Position numbers and translations under genes: made by a program. Shown here in pieces: positions 28,858 to 38,052 of a stretch of 64,000 nucleotides of DNA. The stretch is from Prado023 sp963700475. Its GTDB lineage: Bacteria; Actinomycetota; Actinomycetes; S36-B12; CAIYMF01. The notes below the pieces were generated by a model that saw only the letters and a list, made by a program, of their open reading frames with translations, did not search any database and was not told where the DNA came from. Position 1 is the first letter of the stretch; each line of letters starts with the position of its first letter. The stretch covers positions 124,001 to 188,000 of the forward strand of contig CAVOXR010000010.1 of assembly GCA_963700475.1 (NCBI GenBank), given 5' to 3'.

Positions 28858-29757
28858 TCACACCTCGATCGTGCCCTCGGTGACCAGCACGGAGCTGCCG
28901 CCGATCCACACGCCGACCACCTCGCCGCCAGCCCCGTGGACTCGCGCGTCGAGGACGCTCGGGCGGCCCATCTCCGCGCCTTGGGCGATGCGCCATGACC
29001 GCTCGCCCTCGGTGTCGTCGAGGCTGGCGAGCAGCCCGACCAGGGCGCAGTTCGCGCTGCCCGTGGCCGGGTCCTCAGCCACGCCGTCGAATGGCGCGAA
29101 CATCCGCGCACGCAGGTCGAATCCATCGGTCCCGTCGACGACGTACACGTGGATGTCCGGGGTGGATGCGCCAAGGGCGACCAGTCGCTCCAGGGCGGCC
29201 TCATCGGGGTGGGCCCGCTCGAGCGCCGAGCGGTTGGCGAGCTCGACGACGACGAACTCCAGTCCGACCGAGGCCACGCGTGGCCTGTGCCGGTCCGTGG
29301 CGATGTCCTCCGGGGTGAGTCCGAGCCCCTCGGCGACCGCCGCGACCGGCAGTTCCGGACCCAGGGACAGGGCCTCGGGGGCCTTCAGCTCGCACCAGAT
29401 CCGATCGCCGTCGAGCCGGTGCACCGACACGGGCACGAGCCCGGCGACCTCCTCGAACGTCACCACGAGCGGGACGTCAAGGCGGCCGAACTCCCCCAAT
29501 GAGGCCAGCACGAATGCCGTGCCCACGTTCGGATGACCCGCGAACGGGACCTCGCGGCTCGGGGTGAAGATCCGAACCCGTCGGTCGTGGCCGTTCTCGG
29601 CGGGCAGCACGAAGGTCGTCTCGGAGTAGTTGAACTCCCGGGCAACCTGTTGCATCTGGGCGTCGCTCAGCCCCTCGGCATCCAGCACGACGGCCAGGGG
29701 GTTGCCACCGAACCTGGTGTCGGTGAACACATCACAGGTGACGAATCGACGGCGCAT
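28858..29757 (-). CDS. PhzF-family isomerase/epimerase-like protein
   Basis: This 299-residue protein has the PhzF two-lobed fold: CDVFTDTRFGGNPLAVVLD at the start, the catalytic glutamate in NYSETTFVLP (near residue 46), FAGHPNVGTAFVL, and EDPATGSANCALVGLL in the second lobe. The family isomerises small cyclic acids; most members have unknown substrates. GGAGGG precedes the ATG at 29757. It stands alone, converging with fadH. Confidence 0.9.
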   Translation of the reverse strand: MRRRFVTCDVFTDTRFGGNPLAVVLDAEGLSDAQMQQVAREFNYSETTFVLPAENGHDRRVRIFTPSREVPFAGHPNVGTAFVLASLGEFGRLDVPLVVTFEEVAGLVPVSVHRLDGDRIWCELKAPEALSLGPELPVAAVAEGLGLTPEDIATDRHRPRVASVGLEFVVVELANRSALERAHPDEAALERLVALGASTPDIHVYVVDGTDGFDLRARMFAPFDGVAEDPATGSANCALVGLLASLDDTEGERSWRIAQGAEMGRPSVLDARVHGAGGEVVGVWIGGSSVLVTEGTIEV

Positions 29758-29846
29758 CGGGCCTGCCCTCCGGGTCGGGGCCCCATCCTGCCGGTCCGGG
29801 CCGGCTGTTGGAGCCCGGGGCGGGCGCCAGCGGGTGGGCCTTCGGC

Positions 29847-31943
29847 CTACTGGGGCGGCAGGGGGGTGACGGAGCCGTCGTCGTCGATCGTGCCGAGCCA
29901 CACATCACTGGTGAACCGGATCGGCGAGAACGACGGGTACAGGCTGTGCGGCCAGCGGGCCAGGCGCGTGCGCATCCACGGGTCCGGCCACGAGGACGCC
30001 CACGGCACGAGCTGTCGGGCGTCGGTCATCACCAGGACGTCACCGCCCCAGGCGTCGCGGATCGCGGCCAGGTCCTCGGCGGTGGGGCGCGGGCCCACCT
30101 CGACCACGTCGACATCGCACATGATCCGCAAGGTCGGCAGCCACGGCGGTCCCACCTCGCGCACCACCACGACGCGCTTGCCCTCGACCGCGTCGCACAC
30201 CCGCGCGACCTGGTCGGCACGGCCGCCGTACTCCGTGGCCACGATCAGCGTCCCCCAGGTCGCCAGGGGCGGGAGCAGGACCCCGGCCACCAGCGCCCAT
30301 GCGCCGACGCGCTGCCATCGCGATCGAGCCGCCCGGTGGATCCGGGGCAGGGTCCAGCCGGCCATCAGCAACGCGGCGGGGATCACTGCGGGCAGGAACC
30401 GGCGCATCGCCCAGATGTGGTCGGGGGTGATTGCCGGACGGATGAGGTAGAGCAGCGCGGGGATCCCGAGCGTGGCCAGCAGCACCAGGACCTCGGGCCG
30501 CCAGCCGACGATGGAGCGTCGCATCAGCAGCGCCGTTCCGGCCACTGCGAGGACCAGCGTGAGCGGCCCGAGGTACCACCCGAGCCAGGTCACGGTCATC
30601 TCGTCGTAGCTCCGGGTCCCGTCCACGCCCACGCCCGCGGCGCGCTGGGCTGCCGCGATGAACCACGCCTGCCCGGAGCCGGGCTCGATGAGGTGCCGCT
30701 GCATCCACAGCGGACGACTGGCCAGCACCACGGCAGCGGCGACGACCAGACCGGCGGCGACCGTGCCCAGCAGCCCCCGCCGGGCCGCCAGCCAGGAGCG
30801 CAACCGGCCCCAGCGCAGCACCACGATCAGGGCGCCGACCGCCACGAGGCAGGCCCCCAGGAGCGCCAGGAGCTGCACGTAGAGGCTTCGGTGGTCCTCG
30901 AGGTATCCCGCGCTGTGCAGCGCCAGGTCGAGGTACCCGAGCCCGACCATGGCCAGGGAGGCAGCCGTCGCCACGAGCAGTCCCCAGATCCGTTGCCGGC
31001 GGTCATCCGGGCCGCTCACCGCGGCGACCACGCCCAGCCCGAGGATGAGGCCGGCGGAGACGGCGGCCCCGTCGATGCGGCTGAGTGCGGTGGCCCCGAC
31101 CATCGCCCCACCGAGGGCGAACCGCGAGAGCCGCGGGTCCCGGAAGGCGCTCCAGAGGACGGCCAGGCCGCCGAAGGTGAGCACGATGTTGGTCGGCTCG
31201 GTGAACGTGGCGCGGCTGAAGTAGATCATCGGGGTGCTCAGGGCCAGCGTCGCCACCGGGACCACGCCCCATCGCGGACCGATGAGACGGCGGGCCACGT
31301 CGTACACCGCGAGCAGTCCCAGGGCACCGATCAGCAGGTTCGCGGCCAGGACACCGCGCAGTCCGAACACCCACCCGACCATGGCCAGGAGCCCGGGGAA
31401 CGTCTTGGCCCCCTGGGCATGGATCTCGTCCCCGAACCGCCAGAACGCATCCGAGATGACCCGCACGTCGGGGATCTGACCGGAGAGCTCGGCGGCCGAG
31501 CGGATCGGGATGCTCGGGTCGGCGTGCGTGGTCAACCAGACGCCCTCGAGGGCCAGGAACCCGGGATCGCGCTGCACCAGGAGGACCTCACCGGCGAAGG
31601 CGATGTTGACCACGACCCACGCGACGACCAGCCCGAGCACCCACGCCGCCCCGCGACGGAACTCGCGGGTCACCGGGACGCGCTCGGGCAGCATCCGCCA
31701 CGTCAGGGCCACCACGAGGATGAGCACGGGGAGCACCACGATCGGACGGAACACCCCGAGCGTGACAGTCAGGCACACCACCAGCGCGCACCAGAAGAAC
31801 ACGACCGGCAGTCGCGAGGGCAGGTTGGTGACGACTGAGGCGAACCGCCTCGCCGCGGGCGACCTGTCGGCACCCGCGTCCGGGGCTCCTGAAGTCCGGG
31901 CCCGACCGTTCTCCTGCGTGGCGCTGCCCGAGGTGACGCTCAC
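29847..31943 (-). CDS. GT39/PMT-like membrane glycosyltransferase
   Basis: This 698-residue membrane protein has about 12 helices after a cytoplasmic N-terminus of some 35 residues. The first large loop after helix 2 carries acidic residues, and later the pattern YFSRATFTEPTNIVLTFGGLAVLW and LSRIDGAA resembles ArnT/PMT-type glycosyltransferases (GT-C fold). A soluble extracytoplasmic domain ends the chain. It probably transfers a sugar from a polyprenyl-phosphate donor. Its GTG overlaps the GT2 stop by 4 nt, making it the last gene of the glycan operon. The acceptor is unknown. Confidence 0.78.
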   Translation of the reverse strand: MSVTSGSATQENGRARTSGAPDAGADRSPAARRFASVVTNLPSRLPVVFFWCALVVCLTVTLGVFRPIVVLPVLILVVALTWRMLPERVPVTREFRRGAAWVLGLVVAWVVVNIAFAGEVLLVQRDPGFLALEGVWLTTHADPSIPIRSAAELSGQIPDVRVISDAFWRFGDEIHAQGAKTFPGLLAMVGWVFGLRGVLAANLLIGALGLLAVYDVARRLIGPRWGVVPVATLALSTPMIYFSRATFTEPTNIVLTFGGLAVLWSAFRDPRLSRFALGGAMVGATALSRIDGAAVSAGLILGLGVVAAVSGPDDRRQRIWGLLVATAASLAMVGLGYLDLALHSAGYLEDHRSLYVQLLALLGACLVAVGALIVVLRWGRLRSWLAARRGLLGTVAAGLVVAAAVVLASRPLWMQRHLIEPGSGQAWFIAAAQRAAGVGVDGTRSYDEMTVTWLGWYLGPLTLVLAVAGTALLMRRSIVGWRPEVLVLLATLGIPALLYLIRPAITPDHIWAMRRFLPAVIPAALLMAGWTLPRIHRAARSRWQRVGAWALVAGVLLPPLATWGTLIVATEYGGRADQVARVCDAVEGKRVVVVREVGPPWLPTLRIMCDVDVVEVGPRPTAEDLAAIRDAWGGDVLVMTDARQLVPWASSWPDPWMRTRLARWPHSLYPSFSPIRFTSDVWLGTIDDDGSVTPLPPQ

Positions 31944-33022
31944 CGCGCCTGGGGCTGCACGTCGAGGCGCACGGCGGGTTCGCCTGCGACCGGGTGGGGA
32001 TCCGCGGCTACGGCCGGGGGCGGGTCTGCGACCACGTGCCCCGCGGCGGGAGAGGGGGTGACCCGGGCGTCGGCGTAGAGGGTCCCGTAGTGCAACTCGC
32101 GGGTCTCGCGAAGGGTCCGGATCCCGATCGCGCGCAGGCTGGAGATCTGGTCGGCGATGACCCCGAGGGCGAACATCTGCACGCAGGAGATCGCCAGGAC
32201 CGCGCCGAGGATGATCGACTGCATGTGACCGCTCGCGTTGCCATCCTGCAGCCAGTCCAGGGTCCACGGCATCCACGCCACGATCGCCCCGACCGCCAGC
32301 ACTGCTGCCAGCGTCCAGAAGAACTTCAGCGGCGTGTAGTACGACAGGACCCGGAACAGCGCGAGGCTGTTGCGCCGCACGTACCCCCACATCGACCCGA
32401 ACAGCCGGCTGGGCCGCACCGAGTCGTTTCGGGTCACCGGCACGTTGGCCAGGGCGAGGCGGCTGTTGCCCGCCTGGATCAGCGACTCGAGCGTGTAGGT
32501 GTAGGGCGTGGTGATGACCAGCGAGAGCGCGGCCGCGCGGGAGTAGGCGCGGAACCCGCTTGTCGCGTCCCCGACGGACAGCCCCGACAGCGAGCGGACC
32601 ACGCTCGTCCCGGCCGTCTGCAGCGCCCGCTTCACGACGCTGAACTCGGCGACCTTCCCGGTCTGGCGGTCGCCCACGACGATGTCGGCCTCGCCGGCCA
32701 GGACAGGGGCGACCAGGGCGGGGATGCACGACGAGTCGTACTGGTTGTCGGCGTCGGTGTTGACGATCACGTCGGCGCCACGGCGCAGCGACTCCTCGAT
32801 CCCGTAGGAGAAGGCGGCCGCGAGGCCCCTGTTGCGGGGGAAGCCGATCACATGGTCGACCCCGCATGCCAGGGCGACCTGCCGGGTGTCATCCGTCGAC
32901 CCGTCGTCGATGACCAGCCACTCCACGACGTCGAAGCCCGGCACCTCCCGGGGCAGGGTGCTCAGGGTCGCGGGAAGGTGGTCGGCCTCGTTCAGGCAGG
33001 GGATCTGGATGATGAGCTTCAC
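31940..33022 (-). CDS. GT2 glycosyltransferase (polyprenyl-phosphate sugar synthase-like) with membrane tail
   Basis: The 360-residue enzyme starts KLIIQIPCLNEADHLP, with EWLVIDDGSTDDT and a metal/nucleotide DxD in NTDADNQYDSSC (near residue 90), the dolichol-phosphate mannose synthase/DPG synthase pattern. Two C-terminal helices (near 230-260 and 270-295) anchor it. It would make the lipid-linked sugar used by the GT39-like protein encoded directly after. GTG at 33022 has GAGG 5 nt upstream. It is third of four genes in the operon. Confidence 0.9.
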   Translation of the reverse strand: MKLIIQIPCLNEADHLPATLSTLPREVPGFDVVEWLVIDDGSTDDTRQVALACGVDHVIGFPRNRGLAAAFSYGIEESLRRGADVIVNTDADNQYDSSCIPALVAPVLAGEADIVVGDRQTGKVAEFSVVKRALQTAGTSVVRSLSGLSVGDATSGFRAYSRAAALSLVITTPYTYTLESLIQAGNSRLALANVPVTRNDSVRPSRLFGSMWGYVRRNSLALFRVLSYYTPLKFFWTLAAVLAVGAIVAWMPWTLDWLQDGNASGHMQSIILGAVLAISCVQMFALGVIADQISSLRAIGIRTLRETRELHYGTLYADARVTPSPAAGHVVADPPPAVAADPHPVAGEPAVRLDVQPQAR

Positions 33023-33096
33023 GACAACCTCGCAGGGACGGACAGGCCCCGCAGCAGGGGCTCTGCATCGAGGATAACGGCCCGAACGGCTGCGCC

Positions 33097-34152
33097 CTAG
33101 TCCGTTGAGGAGCGCTCGGTGCGCGACCGGACCGCGCGGGCAGCACCACCGACGCCGAACAGCCCGGCCATCACGAGGTCCACGCCCAGCAGGACCAGCC
33201 GTGACACGAGGCTGACGGTGAGCGCAGCCGGCGCTCCGATCGACCCGGCGAGGGTGGCCACCAGGACCCCCTCGCGCACGCCCGCCCCGGCCGGCAGGGG
33301 CACGACGAGCAGCCCGGCGACGAATGCCAACGCAAAGGCGCCGATGGTCGGTGCGAGGTCGGCCGCCCCCGCGCCGAGCGGCCGGGCGAGCAGCCACGCG
33401 TGCAGTCCGAAGAAGCCCCAGCAGGCGATCAGCCAGGCAACCGACGCGGCAAGGGCGCGACCGGGCAGCTCCACCGGGGGCGGGGTCCGGCCGGCTCGAG
33501 CGAACGCCCATGCCAGACCGTGGTTCATCCACGCGGGACGCAGGAGTGCCACGCCCACGGCGGCAGCCAGGAGCAGCATCCACAGCGCCATCGCCCGAGG
33601 AGCCCCAGCCCCGAAGAGGATCAGCAGTCCGACCAGGCCGCCGGTGGCCACCGCGATCATCAGCGCGATCACGTAGCTGACGAGCATGGTCGAGCGCGCA
33701 ATGGTGCGGCGGCGGCCGAGGTCGGCCTGGATGGCCGCGGTCCACACCGATCCGGGGACGTACTTGCCCAGTTGGCCGGCGAAGAAGATCGTGAGCGCCG
33801 GGTGCACGGGCACACGCTCGCCCAGCCCGCCCAGGATGACGCGCCACCCCATCCCGGAGCAGGTGACCGCCAGCGCGCCGGCGATCCCGGAGGCAAGGAG
33901 ATCGACCCAGGAGAGGTCCTGCAGGTCGCTTCGCACGGCCTGCCAGTTGCGCACGAGCGCCACCCCGAGGAACACCACGACCAGGATGACGAGGACCAGG
34001 GACACCGTGCGCCCGCGCCACCCCCCAGCGCGGAATCCCCCCAGCTGCCCGGAGTCCCCGGGTGCTGCCGGCGGTGCTGCAACGTCGGGAAGATCCTGCG
34101 GGGGCCGGGTGGGGTCCGATCCCGCGAGGGGCTCGGGGTCGGGGTGGGTCAC
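33097..34152 (-). CDS. Lysylphosphatidylglycerol-synthase TM-region/AglD-like membrane protein
   Basis: This 351-residue protein has an N-terminal cytoplasmic segment of about 45 residues and eight or so helices with the UPF0104/LPG_synthase_TM pattern: GQLGKYVPGSVWTAAIQADL and PLPAGAGVREGVLVATL. Members are proposed flippases or LPG-synthase-like proteins and often sit with glycosyltransferases. The ATG overlaps the upstream GT4-methyltransferase stop (ATGA), so it belongs to the same operon. Its function is inferred from context. Confidence 0.85.
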   Translation of the reverse strand: MTHPDPEPLAGSDPTRPPQDLPDVAAPPAAPGDSGQLGGFRAGGWRGRTVSLVLVILVVVFLGVALVRNWQAVRSDLQDLSWVDLLASGIAGALAVTCSGMGWRVILGGLGERVPVHPALTIFFAGQLGKYVPGSVWTAAIQADLGRRRTIARSTMLVSYVIALMIAVATGGLVGLLILFGAGAPRAMALWMLLLAAAVGVALLRPAWMNHGLAWAFARAGRTPPPVELPGRALAASVAWLIACWGFFGLHAWLLARPLGAGAADLAPTIGAFALAFVAGLLVVPLPAGAGVREGVLVATLAGSIGAPAALTVSLVSRLVLLGVDLVMAGLFGVGGAARAVRSRTERSSTD

Positions 34153-36095
34153 TGCGGGGCGCGGGCGATCAGGACGAGTCCGGTCCCGACGTCAGGGCGG
34201 CGTCGCTGCATCCAGATCCCCGGCGCGGTGGCGGCCCTGGTGGCCCGGCCCGACCATGACGGGGGCTGCAGGAACGAGCTGCTCTGCTCGGTGGCCGCAG
34301 CGACAGCCTCATCGCTGCCGGCCTCCCGGTCGGCCCTGGCCAACCTCCGCGCGGCGACGGTGTTGCGCACCTTCTCCAACAGGTAGCCCATCGGATACCC
34401 CACGTGCGTGACCCGGACATCGACCAGGCCGCAGTCGGTGGCCATCGCTGCGAGCCCTTCGGCCGAGTAACGCCGGAAGTGGCCCGCGATCTCGTCGGCA
34501 GCACCCATCCGGTCCGGTCCCGAGGGTGTCGAGATCAGCAGGGTGCCCCCGGGGCGCAGGCGGGCGGCCCACGACGCCAGCGCCTCGCGGTCGGCGTCGA
34601 TGTGCTCGATGACCTCGAAGGCGCACACCAGGTCGAAGCGCTCCTCCGCGGGGAGGTCGTCCATCGACGCGACCAGCCGACCCGGTGCCCCGAGCTGCGC
34701 CAACCGCCGCTCGGTGATCGCCCGCGTCCGGTCGGAGAGCTCGACCCCGGTGTAGGTGCGCCCAGGGGCGAGCCGGCAGGCGACCGCCCCCTCGCCGGGC
34801 CCGATCTCGAGCACGTCGGTCACGTCGAGACCGGCGAGCTCGCGGCTGATCACGTCCCAGCGCAGGTGCGCGTTGAAAGTCAGGGGCGGAAGGGCGGGGC
34901 GGCGCCCGGGAGCGGCCTCCAGGCGGGCGTCCAGATCGGCGGTGGACGCCTCCGGTGAGAACTGCTCGGCGGCAGCGCGAGCGCGGTCACGGGCCACGGT
35001 GAGCGACTCCTTGTCGAGGGCCAGGTGTCGCAGCGCGTCGGCGAGGGCCTGCGGATCGCCCGGCGGCACGGACACGACTGCGTCTCCGAGGGTACCCGCT
35101 GCGGGGGTCCGGGCCGTCACCACCGCACAGCCGGCAGCCAGGCCCTGGTACACCTTCGTGGGCACGACACGCTGCGTCTTGGGACCCGTGCCGAAGATGC
35201 CCAGGCACACGTCATGCCCGGCGACCAGGTCCGGCAGATCGGCGCCGTCAACCCAGTCCAGCCAGCGCACGCGGGCGCTGTCACGGGCCAGCTCCCGGGT
35301 CTCCGCGAGGTCCTGCCCATGGCCGATCATCGTGAACTCGATGGGCTCGTCGCGCAGCAGGTCCATCGCGCGACCGATCGTCGGCGCCCCTTGCAGGGGG
35401 GTGAACAGGCCGAAGAAGACGACACGAAGACCGGGCTCGGCTGCCCCGGGGTCGCCCGCAGTCGCCGACCCGGCATCGGCCGGACCGGCATCGCCTCGCG
35501 CCCCCCCGGCCCGATCCGCCACCGCCCGATCCGCCACCGCCCGGTCCGCCGCTGCGAACCACTCCCGACCCGCGCCGACCGGCACGACCACCGCCCGCTC
35601 CCGTGCGTCCGCGGGCAGCATCTCGGCCTGCTGTGCGGTATCCACGACCACGACGTCCGCAGCGCGCAGGGCGCTCCGGTCGACGACGTCGAGGATGCGC
35701 AGCTTCGCCCCTGCACCCAGATCGCGATCTCGGACGGTGTCCGCGAGGCCCACGAGGTGGTCCAGGGCGATCACCGAGCGCGGGTAGCGCAGCCTGGCCA
35801 GGTGCACATCGGCGTGGCCCATGTACCCGACCAGCACGACGTCGGGGTCCGGCCCGCCACGCGAGCTCCGGACCAGGCCGGCCCACGATCGCGCCTGCCG
35901 GCCGGCCAGCCGCAGCGCCGCAGCCGGCGACCCCGCTGCCGCCACCTTGTCCGACGTGGCCGCGCCCAGTGGCTCGTTGAGCTCCTCGACCTGCCAGCCG
36001 CGGGCTGAGAGGCCGTCGCGCAGCACTGCCACGCGGGGGTGCAGCGTGGCGTCATAGGACCCGAAGACGAGCAGTCGCCTGCCATCGCCGCCCAT
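34149..36095 (-). CDS. Fused GT4 glycosyltransferase-SAM methyltransferase
   Basis: The 648-residue protein has two enzymes in one chain. Residues 1-400 form a GT4-like GT-B fold: VLVGYMGHADV, VVFFGLFTPLQGAPTIGRAMDLL, TMIGHGQ and a C-terminal VPTKVYQGLAAGCAVVTARTPA donor-site segment. Residues 420-600 form a class I methyltransferase: VTDVLEIGPGEGAVACRLA (motif I), DLVCAFEVIEHID and LRPGGTLLISTPS. A 15-bp tandem repeat in the linker (35513-35542) adds an ADRAV repeat. It likely adds and methylates a sugar on a surface glycan or glycolipid. GAGGAGGG precedes the ATG at 36095. First gene of the operon. Confidence 0.85.
   Translation of the reverse strand: MGGDGRRLLVFGSYDATLHPRVAVLRDGLSARGWQVEELNEPLGAATSDKVAAAGSPAAALRLAGRQARSWAGLVRSSRGGPDPDVVLVGYMGHADVHLARLRYPRSVIALDHLVGLADTVRDRDLGAGAKLRILDVVDRSALRAADVVVVDTAQQAEMLPADARERAVVVPVGAGREWFAAADRAVADRAVADRAGGARGDAGPADAGSATAGDPGAAEPGLRVVFFGLFTPLQGAPTIGRAMDLLRDEPIEFTMIGHGQDLAETRELARDSARVRWLDWVDGADLPDLVAGHDVCLGIFGTGPKTQRVVPTKVYQGLAAGCAVVTARTPAAGTLGDAVVSVPPGDPQALADALRHLALDKESLTVARDRARAAAEQFSPEASTADLDARLEAAPGRRPALPPLTFNAHLRWDVISRELAGLDVTDVLEIGPGEGAVACRLAPGRTYTGVELSDRTRAITERRLAQLGAPGRLVASMDDLPAEERFDLVCAFEVIEHIDADREALASWAARLRPGGTLLISTPSGPDRMGAADEIAGHFRRYSAEGLAAMATDCGLVDVRVTHVGYPMGYLLEKVRNTVAARRLARADREAGSDEAVAAATEQSSSFLQPPSWSGRATRAATAPGIWMQRRRPDVGTGLVLIARAPQ
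35513..35542. repeat. 15-bp tandem repeat inside the GT4-methyltransferase gene
   Basis: GATCCGCCACCGCCC occurs twice in tandem, at 35513-35527 and 35528-35542, followed by a degenerate third copy (GGTCCGCCGCTG). It is in frame and adds units of ADRAV to the interdomain region of the first lobe. Copy number probably varies among strains. Confidence 0.7.
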
Positions 36096-36269
36096 CGCGT
36101 CCCTCCTCGTCGTCGCGCGCATCCGAGCCCTGCCCAGCGATCTCGGTACCCATGCGGCCCGGATCCCCACACAGCGACCATGCACCCATCTGGCCCGTGC
36201 CGTCGCCAGATTCTCCCGCATGGGCAGCCCCCCGAGCCATCGAGCGCGTTCGCGAGCCGACAGCCCCGG

Positions 36270-36275
36270 TACGGT
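36270..36275 (+). promoter_or_regulatory. -10 element (TACGGT) for the EamA gene
   Basis: TACGGT ends 7 nt before the GTG at 36283, fitting a leaderless message and fixing the start. Confidence 0.5.
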
Positions 36276-36282
36276 TCGGCAG

Positions 36283-37215
36283 GTGAGCAGCACCACGGAC
36301 GCAGCGGAGGCCTCCGCGCGCACCGTCCGCTCCGGACTCCTGTGGGCCATGCTCGGGGTCCTGCTGTTCTCCTTCTCCCTGCCCCTGACCAAGGTGGCCG
36401 TCGGCGGCTTCAACCCGTTCTTCACGGCGATGGGTCGCGCGGTGATCGCCGGGACGCTGGCGGTGGTGGTGCTCCTGGTGCGACGGGTCCCGCTGCCACC
36501 GAGGCAGTACCTGCGCCCGCTCTTCTTCACGATGCTGGGTGCGGTCTTCGGCTGGGCGATCCTGCTCGCCCTGGCCCTGCAGCGCACGACATCGGCACAT
36601 GCCGCGGTGATCGCCGCCTTCATGCCGCTGACGACCGCAGCGATCGCGGTTCGTCGGGCCCACGAGCAGGTCAGCCGCCAGTTCTGGGTGGCCGCGATGA
36701 CCGGGACGAGCGCGCTCGTCGTCTTCGCCCTGAGCCGTGGCGGGGCCAGCGGCGGGGACCCGGTGGCTGACCTGCTCGTCGTCGGGGCGGTGCTCGCGTC
36801 GTCGTGGTGCTACGTCGAGGGGGCGGTGGTGACCCGGGTGTTCCCGGGCTGGCAGGTGATCTCATGGGTCGTTGTGCTCGCCCTGCCGGTGACCGTGCCG
36901 GCGAGCATCGCCCTCTGGGTGACCACGAGCGGTGACTACGAGACCACCCGGGCAGAGTGGGCCAGCCTGATCCTTCTGGGCCTGTCATCGATGTACCTGG
37001 CGTTCTTCGCCTGGTACCGGGGCCTGGCCACAGCCGGGATCGCCCGCGCGAGCCAGACGCAGCAGCTCCAGCCGCTGCTCACGCTGGTGTGGTCCGCCCT
37101 GCTGCTCGGGGAGGTCGTGACCGTGGGGACTGTGGCCGCAGCAGTCGTCGTCATCGGATCGGTCCGCTGGGCGCTGCGCAGCCGCCCTCCCCTGGCAGTC
37201 GCGCCGGAGGAGTGA
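36283..37215 (+). CDS. EamA-family (DMT) metabolite exporter
   Basis: This 310-residue protein has ten predicted helices in two EamA repeats, beginning LLWAMLGVLLFSFSLPLTKVA and, in the second half, SLILLGLSSMYLAFFAWYRGL and a LQPLLTLVWSALLLGE motif. It is a drug/metabolite transporter; the substrate is unknown. GTG at 36283 is supported by the -10 spacing. It converges with the HD gene, whose stop lies 2 nt away. Confidence 0.88.
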   Translation: MSSTTDAAEASARTVRSGLLWAMLGVLLFSFSLPLTKVAVGGFNPFFTAMGRAVIAGTLAVVVLLVRRVPLPPRQYLRPLFFTMLGAVFGWAILLALALQRTTSAHAAVIAAFMPLTTAAIAVRRAHEQVSRQFWVAAMTGTSALVVFALSRGGASGGDPVADLLVVGAVLASSWCYVEGAVVTRVFPGWQVISWVVVLALPVTVPASIALWVTTSGDYETTRAEWASLILLGLSSMYLAFFAWYRGLATAGIARASQTQQLQPLLTLVWSALLLGEVVTVGTVAAAVVVIGSVRWALRSRPPLAVAPEE

Positions 37216-37217
37216 GG

Positions 37218-37889
37218 CTAGCCGTCCAGCGCGGGGCTGTATCGGTCCTCTGCCCGCCACCAGTCGTCGGCGAGCGGGTCGCGAGGGCCGGGGACGATCA
37301 GGGTTCCACCCTTGAGGCCCTTCTCGTGGGCCTGCAACGCTGCCCCCACCCGGGCCATGGCCGCCCGCAGCCTCGTGGCGCGCACCGCCTCGACCGGGTC
37401 CGGGCGCCGTCGGGCGATGTCGGCCAGACGATGCTCGGCCCGGATCATCTGGCCGTCCGGGGCGGAGTGCATGTCGGCATAGACCAAGGCATCTGCCAGC
37501 AGTGACCGCTCCCGGGGGAACTGGTGCTCGAGGTCCAGGATCCCCTGCTCGGCGGCCAGCATCCCCGCCTCCGAGTGGTGCGCCACCAAGCCGCACAACC
37601 GCTCGGACAGGCCGATCGAGCGCAGGTGGAGGGCCCCGTCAAGGGGATGGAAGCCGGTCTGCGCGATCCGGGGCGAGTAGCCGACGTCGTGGAGCGTCGC
37701 CGCGGCCACGAGCATCGCCGCCTCGTCCGCACCGAAGAGCGCCCCCAGCCGTGCGGCCATCGAGCCAGCGGTGTGCACATGCGCCAGGCGCGTGCCCTCA
37801 TCCCCGAGGAGGTCCCGTGCGATCTCGTCGGCTTGGGCGCGCGTGGGCACGCGGGAGCCTGTGGTGGGGTTGAGCTCATGCACGTCCAT
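37218..37889 (-). CDS. HD-domain metal-dependent hydrolase
   Basis: This 223-residue protein has an HD fold: a first histidine in RLAHVHTAGSMA (near residue 40), the HD pair in VAAATLHDVGYSP (near 67), VAHHSEA (near 102) and an aspartate in ALVYADMHSAPDG. It may act on nucleotides or phosphate esters; no partner domain is present. The start at 37889 gives a short leader before the domain. Convergent with EamA. Confidence 0.85.
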   Translation of the reverse strand: MDVHELNPTTGSRVPTRAQADEIARDLLGDEGTRLAHVHTAGSMAARLGALFGADEAAMLVAAATLHDVGYSPRIAQTGFHPLDGALHLRSIGLSERLCGLVAHHSEAGMLAAEQGILDLEHQFPRERSLLADALVYADMHSAPDGQMIRAEHRLADIARRRPDPVEAVRATRLRAAMARVGAALQAHEKGLKGGTLIVPGPRDPLADDWWRAEDRYSPALDG

Positions 37890-38039
37890 CCCCAGAATCA
37901 TCGCGCACCCGGCCGCCGCCGACAAGGGGAGGACGGGCGATCTGGCGACGGTCTACGCGGCGGACCGCCATCGGGGACCGCCGGGATGCGCGCAATCCGC
38001 CTTCCCCCGATCCCACGGGCACTCGGACCTGCCCGCTGC

Positions 38040-38045
38040 TAGCGT
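38040..38045 (+). promoter_or_regulatory. -10 element (TAGCGT) for the TetR-ACT-GNAT gene
   Basis: TAGCGT ends 7 nt before the GTG at 38053, with no ribosome-binding site: leaderless pattern. Confidence 0.55.
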
Positions 38046-38052
38046 CATCACG

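Noticed and set aside
29808..31838. 676-codon forward open frame opposite the GT39-like gene
   Set aside because: Composition dominated by Arg, His, Gly and Gln, as expected from antisense of a Leu/Ala-rich membrane protein.
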